From NCBI RefSeq assembly GCF_026802175.1, contig NZ_CP113797.1, forward strand, positions 1,155,026 to 1,219,025: 64,000 nt of DNA. Reading direction: 5' to 3'. Below the pieces are notes generated by a model. It was given only the letters and a program-made list of their open reading frames with translations, was not told the DNA's origin and did no database searches. Positions 26,601 to 35,500 of this stretch are shown here, in pieces. Both the position numbers and the translations under genes were made by a program. Every line of letters begins with the position of its first letter. The stretch's first letter is position 1. This DNA comes from Thermocoleostomius sinensis A174. Lineage in GTDB: Bacteria; Cyanobacteriota; Cyanobacteriia; Elainellales; Elainellaceae.

Positions 26601-29600
26601 AATCGATCGCAAAAACTCCCATTTACTAGGGCTGGCGGTGGCGTAAATCTCTGCGCCCACCGATTTGGCTAGCTGTACTGCTGCTTGTCCCACGCCGCCG
26701 GCCGCTGCATGAATCAGTACCCGATCGCCCCGTTGCAATTTTGCCAACCGACATAGCCCATAGTAGGCCGTGAGAAATGTGGTAGGAATCGTGGCTGCGG
26801 CCACCGGACTTAGTGCGCGGGGTTTCCGTGCTACAAATCGGGCGTCTACCGTAACAAACTGCCCTAAACTGCCGATCGCGGGGGCTGCGATGATTTCATC
26901 ACCAATCTGAAAATCCGTTACGCCTGCTCCCACCGCTACAACTCGTCCAGCACATTCGCCCCCAAACGGAATTTCATTGGCATTGACAACACCCACCTGT
27001 TCCAAGTGTGGCTTCAGCATTCCCAACGCATTCAGCACATCACGAAAATTCACACCCGCTGCACTGATTTGAATTTCGATTTCACCAGGTTGGGGCGATC
27101 GGCGATCGGTAGAAATAAGAGCTAGGTTGTCGAGCACGCCATCATTAGATGTTCCTAAGCGAAATGCAGGTGCATCAGGAATTTGAAGAGCGTTTCCAGG
27201 GGGATAATTGCGATCAAATGGAACCAACTGAGCAACATAGCGAACGCGGTTACGATAAGCAATTTGATTTGTCGAGATTACTTTTTTTGAATAATTATGA
27301 TAGATTTCTTGTAAAATCAGAGCGACCAGAGATGAACCTGGATGTTGATTGTAAGATGCATCTATATCAACACAAACACAATTCAACTCTGGATGCTCTA
27401 GTTGAATCACTCGTCCTAAGCCCCAGATACTAGCTTGCTGAATTGATTGCCGCGGGGTAGTTACCATCAATGGCTCGGCCGTCACGCTTTGAGTTTCCTG
27501 TGTGATTAGCCACAATCGAGACAATCGTACAGATTTTGTCTGTCCCCAGGCTTGAATCAAATGAAGAATACTGCCACAACCCAATTCTTGAGCCGTTTGC
27601 AGCGCCAACAGCCCATCCTCATGACTGGTCTCACAAGATTCTGAATCTAAACTCCATAGGTGAATCACGCCGTAAGCATCTGCTGTGGTTGCAGATAAAT
27701 TAGACAAATTGGTAAACAACTGCTGGAATTCAATCGCCTTAGTTGGATCAATTACGATCGGATCAATTGTCAACGACTGAGCCACGCGCTGTGGTAGCGA
27801 GGCTGAAGCAGAGGATTTCGCAAACACTAGCACACATCGATCGCCCTGTGCTTGTAGCTGATCAGCCAGTGTTGTACCAACGCCTTGCCGATCAGCAAAA
27901 ATCAGCCAGTGTTGAGGCGTGCGAAAACCATCACGATTCTGATTGGTTTGTTGATCAGGCAGCGGTCGCGGTTGCCACTCTATTTGATAGAACCATTGCT
28001 CAGTAGTAACACTGGGCCACAATGGATTGGAACTAACTAACTGGTGCAGCGAAGCAAATGCCACGAATTGCAAGGTTAGTCCTTCAATTTCAGCGACGAT
28101 CGCGCCTAATTCATTGAATAGCTGTAAATTCGCTTTCAAAGATCCAGCATAAGAGCCATTTGTAGCGGGTTCAAGCGTCACATGACTCCACGCACTTTTT
28201 CCGGCAGGGCGATACACCTGTAATCGATCGATACTAGTAGGTAAATAGGTGCCGCGATCGAGGGGGGGTAAGATAGCAGCAATCGTTTGAAAACAGGCAT
28301 CTAGTACAGTTGGGTGAAGGTAGTAACAATCGGTATCCGTTCGGGTATCTGGCAACTGAATTTGGCTGAATGCTTGTCCAGCTTTATGCCAAAGTTGAAT
28401 GATTCCTTGAAATTTCTCACCGTAGTGTAATCCTTGATTTCGTAATTGTTGATAGTAACTATCTCGATCGACCGCAGAATTAGAAAAGCTTGTTCTAAGT
28501 TCCGCGAAATGCATTGCCGATTTTGATGGTTTTTCATGAGTTGCGATCGTTCCAGTTGCATGACAAGTTGCCGTGTCAGCTTGATTCAAATCAGCGTCAA
28601 AACTGAAAATCTTAAATAAATATCTTGTGCCCTCTGGAGCAAGCAAAATTTGTATAGTTGTGAATGTCGATGAATGCAGCAACAAGGGTTGTTCGATCGT
28701 TAATCGTTCGATTGTCAATTGTTCCGTCTTCATCACCTGCTGGCCTGCGGCTAATGCCATCTCGACGTAAGCGGCGGCTGGAAAGACGGGTTGCCCTAGC
28801 ACGCAATGATCGCGCAAATACGTGGGATGTTGGGCACTGACTTGAACCTGAAAACGCAACTCTGAGCTTCCAGCTAATAGCAACCGCTCTCCCAACAATG
28901 GATGAAATGATGTTAGTTCATTATTTGATTGCGATCGATTTCGCATTCCCGGTAATATCGCTTCGTCCCACCAGTAACGCTGGCGTTGAAATGGATAAGT
29001 TGGAATAGGTAGAATCTGTTGAGTGGTATTAGTATTATTCGTCAATTGAGTCCAATCAATTGGAGCACCATTTCCATATAGAATTCCTAAACTTTGCAAT
29101 AGCGTTTGTTCATCGGATTGCCCAGGACGAAGACTCGGTAGCCAAATTTTCTCAGGCTGTGGTAAACAGCCCCGCGCCAATCCTAAAAGCGTTGGACTAG
29201 CACCAATCTCCAGAAATACTTGATAGTTCTGTTGATGTAGGGTATTCATACCGCGACTAAATTGCACAGGCTGACGAATGTGCTGACACCAGTAGTCAGG
29301 TGTTGCAACGTCGCCAGTAATGAATTGCCCTGTAACATTCGATACTATTGGCAACTTAGGCACATCATACTTCACCTTAGCTGCTACTTTGGCAAACTCA
29401 GCTAATATCGGTTCCATCAACGGAGAGTGGAAAGCATGGGAGACATTCAGACGAGTGGTTTTGATACCTTGAGTTTGAAGCGTGTGTTCAATCGCCGTAA
29501 TTGCCTCTTGATGTCCTGAAATGACTGTGCTATGCAATCCATTCAAGGCTGCGATCGACACAGTAGAATGATTGACAAGATGTGATCGAACCGTGGTTTC

Positions 29601-31679
29601 ATCCGCTAGAACCGATAGCATTGCCCCATTTTGAGGTAATGCTTGCATCAAGCGCCCGCGTGCCGCAATTAGTTTCAATCCATCCTTCAAGCTGAAGACT
29701 CCTGCCACACATGCCGCGACGTATTCCCCAACACTGTGCCCCATAACAGCCGCTGGTATAATCCCCCACGATCGCCACAATTCCACCAAAGCATACTCAA
29801 TCGCGAAAAGGGCTGGCTGCGTGTAAATTGTTTGATTTAAAGTAGTCGCTGAATCAGTAATAAAATGATTCTTTTTGCTGTTCTGTTTCTTTTCTTTCTT
29901 TTTGGGTTTTTTGTTTACAAGATTGAGATCTGGGTAAAGCACAGATAGCAACGATCGATCGAGTTCCGATTGCAAAATGGCATCACAGCGATCGAGCGCT
30001 TGGCGAAATACAGGTTCTGTCTCATATAATTGCCGCCCCATGTCTACATACTGTGAACCTTGTCCTGTGAATAAAAACACCAGTCGTGGTGCTCCGTCCG
30101 TTGTCACATGATGAAAGACACTGGCTGCTTCAACACCAGTTGCAAACGCACTCAACTGCTGCTGTAACTGCTCCACCGATTCCGTCACCACCGCCAGCCG
30201 ATGCTGAAATCTCGATCGCTTTGTATTTGCCGTAAAACACAGATCATCGATCGTTGTTTCTGGATGGGCTTGCAGAAACTGAACATAGCGCTGCGCCATC
30301 TCTCTCAACGCCGCCTCATTCTTTGCAGAAAGCGTTAACAGATGCCAACCCCGATGCCTGTTTCCTGTCCCCTGTTCCCTTTTTCTTTGCCTAACTGGCG
30401 CAGCCTCCACGACCACGTGCGCATTCGTGCCACCAAAGCCAAAGGAATTTACTCCTGCTAAAGCTGGCTTAGATTGAGGGGTCCAGGGCGCAAGTTTCGT
30501 CTGTACGCGCAACGGCAAGGTTGCAAAATCGACCTGTGGATTGGGAGTATTAAAGTGTAAGCTGGGCGGAATTTGACCCTGTTTCAGCGATAATGCTACT
30601 TTAATCAAGCCAGCTACCCCTGCGGCGGTTTCTGTATGACCAATGTTTGTTTTCACCGAGCCGATCGCACACGGGCAATTGGGTGCACGTCCGTCAGACA
30701 GCACGGCTCCTAACGCTTTAAGTTCAATCGGATCACCCAGTTTAGTTCCAGTTCCGTGGGCTTCCACATACTGCACTTGTCCGGGCGACACTCCAGCTTT
30801 GCGGTAGGCTTCGCGCAACACGGCGACTTGGGCGATTGGGTTAGGAGCGGCCATGCCATTACTGAAGCCGTCTTGGTTCACCGCACTGCCGCGAATAACG
30901 GCATAAATTGGATCGCCATCCCGCAAAGCTTGCGACACGGGTTTTAGAACAACAACCCCTGCGCCTTCACTGCGCACATAGCCATCGGCACTGGCATCAA
31001 AGCTTTTGCAGCGCCCCGCAGATGACATAAAACCGCCCTTGCTAAAACCGATCGTCACGGTAGGCAGCAGCAACACATTCACACCACCTGCCAAAGCCAG
31101 CGTTGATTCACCACACCACAAACTTTGACAGGCCAAATGCACCGCTACCAGTGATGACGAACAAGCCGTATCGATCGCTAAACTCGGCCCTTTAAAATCG
31201 AACACATAGGAAATGCGATTGGCCGCAATACAGTTGCCCGTTCCCGTTGTGGCATAGGGATCATTGACCGGATCTTGCCACAGCATAATTGAATAATCGT
31301 GCGTCCCAATACCGATGAACACCCCTGTCTGAGAGCCGCGTAACTGCTCAGGAATCTGTCCTGCATCTTCCAAGGCTTCCCACGCTACTTCCAACAACAA
31401 TCGCTGCTGTGGGTCCATACTGTAGGCTTCACGGGGAGCAATGCCAAAAAACTGTGGATCAAATCGATCGATCTGCGGCAAGAAACCGCCCCAGCGCGTA
31501 TTGGTTTTGTTGGGCTGCGATCGATCGGAATCATAAAACCGATCGACTTCCCAGCGCGACGGAGGCACTTCTTCAATCGCGTCGATGCCATCTCGCAACA
31601 GTTGCCAGAACGCATGAGGCGACTCTGCGCCCGGATAACGGCATCCAATTCCAGTAATGGCGATCGGTTCTAGGGGCAT
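23667..31679 (-). CDS. Type I polyketide synthase fused to an alpha-oxoamine synthase
   Basis: About 2670 residues. Order, numbered from ATG 31679: KS 4-425 (Cys173 in DTACSSS, EAHGTGT and KTNIGH His residues), AT 535-870 (Ser649 in GHSVGE, HAFH 748-751, which favours malonyl-CoA), DH 923-1203 (His958 in the HxxxGxxxxP motif), a structural KR half, ER 1512-1834 (NADPH motif AAAGGVGQAA), KR 1848-2020 (TGGLGALG, SSIASLLGSPGQGSYAAAN), ACP 2125-2200 (Ser2155 in GMDSLMA), then an AONS-type PLP domain 2280-2660 (Lys2509 in TLSKSF; DEAHSIG). There is no methyltransferase and no thioesterase. A fully reducing, likely iterative module would build a saturated chain that the PLP domain condenses with an amino acid to give an alpha-aminoketone. 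A lysine-rich insert lies in AT at about 585-604. A TTG start 24 bp upstream is possible. The gene stands alone; no phosphopantetheinyl transferase is nearby. Confidence 0.95.
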   Translation of the reverse strand: MPLEPIAITGIGCRYPGAESPHAFWQLLRDGIDAIEEVPPSRWEVDRFYDSDRSQPNKTNTRWGGFLPQIDRFDPQFFGIAPREAYSMDPQQRLLLEVAWEALEDAGQIPEQLRGSQTGVFIGIGTHDYSIMLWQDPVNDPYATTGTGNCIAANRISYVFDFKGPSLAIDTACSSSLVAVHLACQSLWCGESTLALAGGVNVLLLPTVTIGFSKGGFMSSAGRCKSFDASADGYVRSEGAGVVVLKPVSQALRDGDPIYAVIRGSAVNQDGFSNGMAAPNPIAQVAVLREAYRKAGVSPGQVQYVEAHGTGTKLGDPIELKALGAVLSDGRAPNCPCAIGSVKTNIGHTETAAGVAGLIKVALSLKQGQIPPSLHFNTPNPQVDFATLPLRVQTKLAPWTPQSKPALAGVNSFGFGGTNAHVVVEAAPVRQRKREQGTGNRHRGWHLLTLSAKNEAALREMAQRYVQFLQAHPETTIDDLCFTANTKRSRFQHRLAVVTESVEQLQQQLSAFATGVEAASVFHHVTTDGAPRLVFLFTGQGSQYVDMGRQLYETEPVFRQALDRCDAILQSELDRSLLSVLYPDLNLVNKKPKKKEKKQNSKKNHFITDSATTLNQTIYTQPALFAIEYALVELWRSWGIIPAAVMGHSVGEYVAACVAGVFSLKDGLKLIAARGRLMQALPQNGAMLSVLADETTVRSHLVNHSTVSIAALNGLHSTVISGHQEAITAIEHTLQTQGIKTTRLNVSHAFHSPLMEPILAEFAKVAAKVKYDVPKLPIVSNVTGQFITGDVATPDYWCQHIRQPVQFSRGMNTLHQQNYQVFLEIGASPTLLGLARGCLPQPEKIWLPSLRPGQSDEQTLLQSLGILYGNGAPIDWTQLTNNTNTTQQILPIPTYPFQRQRYWWDEAILPGMRNRSQSNNELTSFHPLLGERLLLAGSSELRFQVQVSAQHPTYLRDHCVLGQPVFPAAAYVEMALAAGQQVMKTEQLTIERLTIEQPLLLHSSTFTTIQILLAPEGTRYLFKIFSFDADLNQADTATCHATGTIATHEKPSKSAMHFAELRTSFSNSAVDRDSYYQQLRNQGLHYGEKFQGIIQLWHKAGQAFSQIQLPDTRTDTDCYYLHPTVLDACFQTIAAILPPLDRGTYLPTSIDRLQVYRPAGKSAWSHVTLEPATNGSYAGSLKANLQLFNELGAIVAEIEGLTLQFVAFASLHQLVSSNPLWPSVTTEQWFYQIEWQPRPLPDQQTNQNRDGFRTPQHWLIFADRQGVGTTLADQLQAQGDRCVLVFAKSSASASLPQRVAQSLTIDPIVIDPTKAIEFQQLFTNLSNLSATTADAYGVIHLWSLDSESCETSHEDGLLALQTAQELGCGSILHLIQAWGQTKSVRLSRLWLITQETQSVTAEPLMVTTPRQSIQQASIWGLGRVIQLEHPELNCVCVDIDASYNQHPGSSLVALILQEIYHNYSKKVISTNQIAYRNRVRYVAQLVPFDRNYPPGNALQIPDAPAFRLGTSNDGVLDNLALISTDRRSPQPGEIEIQISAAGVNFRDVLNALGMLKPHLEQVGVVNANEIPFGGECAGRVVAVGAGVTDFQIGDEIIAAPAIGSLGQFVTVDARFVARKPRALSPVAAATIPTTFLTAYYGLCRLAKLQRGDRVLIHAAAGGVGQAAVQLAKSVGAEIYATASPSKWEFLRSIGITHLFNSRDLEFADQILRLTQGRGVDVVLNSLNGDFIAQSLAILAPKGRFVEIGKIGIWSTEQVRQARSDVAYFPFDLLEVARQTPAMIADLLQALMPLFDQGSLHPLPHTVFPIESAPAAFRYMAQAKHIGKVVLTVPPPASAWIVQSESSYLITGGLGALGLQVAQWLVRQGATHLILASRRSPSASAMQTIQQLEQSGANIVIAQADISQREEVDRLLSSTVPIRGIIHAAGVLDDGVLQQLSWQRFQQVLAPKVTGTWNLHQASQNLPLDFFVCFSSIASLLGSPGQGSYAAANAFMDALMHHRRQIGLPGLSINWGPWAKSGMAAELTDRYQSRLSSQGLKQIDPQQGLQVLETLLRQRHTQVGVLPVDWAIFLEANPMASSTFLSALASTTRIASTASTTQPRSELLQQLERMGPSDRLLLLQDHLRMQLSKVLGFSSPDLIDPQENFADLGMDSLMAVEFNNRLQTSLNYTIPQTLTFDYPTVELLANHLLKTILEIPITIAGSNLSPSSSSTDIYKINRLNQDQSNQSKHIESKSDRSANSTQSALPLLLHSAQLSYIPEGYYQFDKSIEYQNLQKDLDRLKELGNPFFVVQQGTARDTTCVNDQTLINYSSYNYLGMSGDPIVIQAVKAAIDRYGTSVSASRVVSGERPIHRELEQEIASFLGTEDCIAYVGGHSTNVTTIGHLLGERDLILCDALSHNSIREGCALSGAAVMNFPHNDWQSLEQILSQHRHHYEKTLIAIEGLYSTDGDIAPLPEIVSLKHHYKSLLLVDEAHSIGVLGNRGRGVAEHFQMDSTQVDLWMGTLSKSFASCGGYIAASQAIVTYLKYTAPGFVFSVGMSPANAAAALASIRLLKQEPERVKQLHDRANLFLTLAKQHNLNTGASHNSPIIPVIVGEPHKAVQLSHRLQAQGIHVQPMVYPSVPYHAARLRFFVSCLHSEEQIHETIDRVADAIHWVERIGNTSEQHI

Positions 31680-31957
31680 GGGGATCAGTGGTTGAATTGA
31701 CAATAATCAAAAATCAATTCTCACCACAAATCCTGAACATAATTCAGATCTTATAAATCTTTAAAGCTGTGAGGAGTTTCTCGTCATCCTGCTTGTCTGT
31801 AGCTTCACCAATCCATCAAGCGTGTTATTCAACAAATAGTGCAGAATCCTGCTTAGGTATAACTTGTCTGTGCAGAAATCGTCCGATGGGGAGGTGATCT
31901 AGCCAAATCTAACTCGATAACGTTATAGCGAAGGAATAAAAAAGAGCGAAACGTTTC

Positions 31958-32521
31958 ATGGCACTGAACCAAAAATTCTTTAATCTCCCTTTTCATAAGC
32001 AGTTGAAGGGAATGGCAATTGGGCTGCTAGTTGCGGGTGTTGCGCTTGGCTGTTCCCCAACTCCGACGCAAACCGTTGAACCTGAGGCTGATACATCTGC
32101 GCCAACTGCACCTCAACCAAATACTGCCGTACAGCCAACTGCACCAAATTCCGATGTTGCTCAATCGCCTGCCACAACCGATCGGCAAGCCTTAATTGAT
32201 CAGTTACTATCTACTCGCCAGTGCCAGGGATGCGACCTGCGAGGAGCGAGATTAGAAGCGGCAGACTTAAGTGGAGTAGACTTGAGCAACGCCATTTTGA
32301 TCGATGCTGATTTAGAAAGGGCAAACCTCAGCAACGCCAACCTGAGCGGAGCCGATCTAACCTCAGCTGACCTAGAGAATGCTAATTTGACAGGAGCCAA
32401 TCTCAATGGGGTCAATTTCACCAACGCCGATTTAGAGGATGCTAATCTGACTAATGCAGATGTGACAGGAGCAAACTTCACTGGAGCCGACCTGGACGGT
32501 GTGATTGGGCTTAATCGCTAA
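31958..32521 (+). CDS. Pentapeptide-repeat lipoprotein
   Basis: 187 residues. The signal peptide ends in a lipobox with Cys32 (GVALGC), followed by a Pro/Thr/Gln-rich linker (about 33-70). A short segment with a CQGC motif comes next (ALIDQLLSTRQCQGC), then about 18 pentapeptides (ARLEA, ADLSG, VDLSN and so on) to residue 185. The CxxC before the repeats is common in cyanobacterial pentapeptide proteins. Anchored to a membrane on the periplasmic side; function unknown. It is divergent from the polyketide synthase across a 278-bp gap and convergent with the RTX gene. Confidence 0.88.
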   Translation: MALNQKFFNLPFHKQLKGMAIGLLVAGVALGCSPTPTQTVEPEADTSAPTAPQPNTAVQPTAPNSDVAQSPATTDRQALIDQLLSTRQCQGCDLRGARLEAADLSGVDLSNAILIDADLERANLSNANLSGADLTSADLENANLTGANLNGVNFTNADLEDANLTNADVTGANFTGADLDGVIGLNR

Positions 32522-32548
32522 GGCTGAAGTCTAACGATCAGAGCACAA

Positions 32549-35500
32549 TCAAAGCACAATAGCAATGTCTGTTCGCCCTAAGTTTGGTCGATTTGACAGT
32601 TTAGCAACTTGGATGGCTGAAGCTCCACCGACGCCATCGGGATCGAAGAACAACACACCTGCCGATCGATCGTAAATAAACCGATCACGGCTATCAGTGG
32701 CGCGACTCCCCAAAACGAATTGATGGGACTTGATTTTCCCCCGATTCAAGTCGCGCCCAAATCCTTGCCGAGAAATTTGAATCGTGTCATCCGCTGGATT
32801 GAAGTCTTTAATGGTATCGCGGCTTTTTTTCGCTTGCAAAATCACAAAGCGATCCTTGCCCTTCCCCCCAGCGAGTACATCTCGACCGCTGCCCCCGATT
32901 AGCCGATCGTCGCCCTTGCCCCCGATTAGCCGATCGTTGCCATTACCGCCCTGCAAAACATCGTTGCCATCACCACCCAGCAAGCGATCGTTGCCACCCA
33001 GCCCCAGTAGGATGTCATTGCCGCCATTGCCAAGCAACTGGTTATTCATCGCATTTCCCGTAAGAGCGTTGTTGAGGTCGTTGCCTGTACCAACCATCGC
33101 TGTACCGGTCAGAATTAAATCGTCTAGTGGTGATGCCAATGTCCAATTTACGGACGCCATCACAGTCTCAAAGCCACCGTTCACGTCTTCAACAATGACA
33201 TCCCTCACACTATCAACCACGTAAGTATCATCGCCGAACCCACCCATTAGCGTATCGTCACCAGCGCCGCCATCCAAGCGATCGTGACCCGCATTGCCAA
33301 TCAGAACATCATTGCCACTGCCGCCAACCAGCACGTCATTTCCGCGTCCACCCGTTAAATGGTTGCTGCGACGATCGCTGCCCAGCATGGTAACACTGCC
33401 CGTAAACCTACTGAAATCGAACCATTCAAACTGAGTGATAGTGGTGTTACCTGTGAGGATACCACTGAGTTGATTCACCGGATTATCGACCTGCACCCAG
33501 GCTGTCCCGGCTCCATCTTGCAGCACAAACGTATCCAGACCATCTCCACCGCTGATTTGATCGTTCTGTTGCAGGTAATCTAGAATGGAAAATAGGGTAT
33601 CATTGCCAGCTTGGGTGTTGATTAAGTCTGTGGCTGGGGTCGTCACCAGTTGATCATCATTGGGAGTACCCTGATTCAACAGATTCACTGGCGTTAGTTG
33701 CACCGTTGTCTCGGCTGGTTCGCTACGAACTGTGCCATCACTGACCGAAAACACAACCGTTCGTGTGGTGCGATCGGGTGTAGGCGAGGAATTGTAATAG
33801 CGAACGCTGCGCAAAACCCCTAAATACGTGGCAAGGGAAGCAATGCCGTTCAGGTTGAGGGTGGAGCGTTGACGATCGTAGCGGGCTGTAATCCCAGTAT
33901 TCTGGATCTCAACGAGTAGTTCTTCGGTTTGCCAGTTGTGCGGATTAGTGATCACGACTTGCGCTGAAGTTAATACAGAGCCATTGGGATGGGTGAGTCG
34001 GGCATCGGATGATACGATCGACACCGCCGGGCCGGTCACCACAAAGGTGCTACGAAAGTCGAGTCCATTGTCTGCGCCGTTGAGATCCAACACAGGTAGC
34101 GTTAGGCGGCGATCGAAGCGAATTGGGATGGCTGCTGTGTGGCTAGGCGTGATCCCATCTGTCACCGTCAGTTCCACTATGCGGAAAGCAGGAGTGGGGA
34201 CGGTGCTGAGGTTAGCATATTGGATTGAACGTAGCGCTGTTCGGTAATGCCTCAGGGAAGCTGTTCCCGTCAGGCTTAATACCCCCGTAGCGCTGTTGAA
34301 GCGGCCGGTGATGCCGTTTTGATCTTGAAACAACAGTCGATCTTCGCCGGGAAGATATCCGTTGATGACGAGCGTAGCGCCCGTAAGATTGGTGTGATCG
34401 GCATCGCGCAAGTTTAGCCCCGGATCGAGGGTGATGGTGCGGGTAGATTCAGTAACGAGGACAGACTGAACAGATGGGATAACAATCGGGGCATCGTTGA
34501 CAGAGACCACTTGCAGCAATCGAGTGGCGACAACGCTAGTGGCAGTGCCATCAGTGACGGTCACGCGAATGGTGCGGCTTTTGGTATCCGGGTTCTCACT
34601 ACTGTTGGCGTAGGTGATTGATCGCAGCGCTTGCTGATATTGGGCGATCGAGGCAGTTCCTGTCAGGGTGAGAATGCCGCTGGCAAAGCTGCCACGAATC
34701 CCGTTCTGATTGACAAAGTGAAGGCGATCTTGATTGGCGACGTAGCCTTCCAGGACGATCGTGGCTCCGGTTAAGTTGCCGCTGTCGTCGATTACCCGCA
34801 TGGCAGCATCGAGGGCGATCGGACTAGCGTTTTCGCGATAGATCAAGACGTGATCGGTCAAGTTAACCACTGGAACCGAATTGGCGGGCAATAGGCGAAC
34901 GGTGCGACTAGCCGGGCTACTGCTGGCTTCTCCATCTGATACCGAAAACTGAATCGTGCGGATTGTTTGACTGGGATTGTTGCGGCTGTTACTGTAGGCG
35001 ATCGATCGCAGTACCGCCTGATAGGTGGTGACGGGGGCGCGTCCCGTGAGCAGCAGGGTTCCCGTAGCGTTATTGAAAATGGCGCCAATATTGCGATCGG
35101 GGCTGGTAAACTCCAGGCGATCCTGTCCGGCTACATAACCATTGATGGTAACGGTAGCGCTTTCTAAAAAGAGGCTATCTTCGTCACGCACGGTGAGGTC
35201 AGCATCGATCATCAGCGTTCCAGCATTTTCTGGGTAGGTCAATTCTCCGGTGGAGGTGGTGACAATCGGCGCGTCGTTGATTGGGACGATGCGAATCGTG
35301 CGAGTGGCAACGCGGCTAGTGACCTCACCATCGGTGACAGTAACGCGAATTAACCGATCGCCCGTACCCGGATTGTGACCATTGTGGATATATTGGATCG
35401 ATCGTAGCGCCGTCTGATAAGCCTCGATTGTAGTCGTGCCCGTTAGTCTGAGAATTCCCGTCGTTGGGTCAAAGCTGCCGTTGATTGCTCCTTGATTAGT

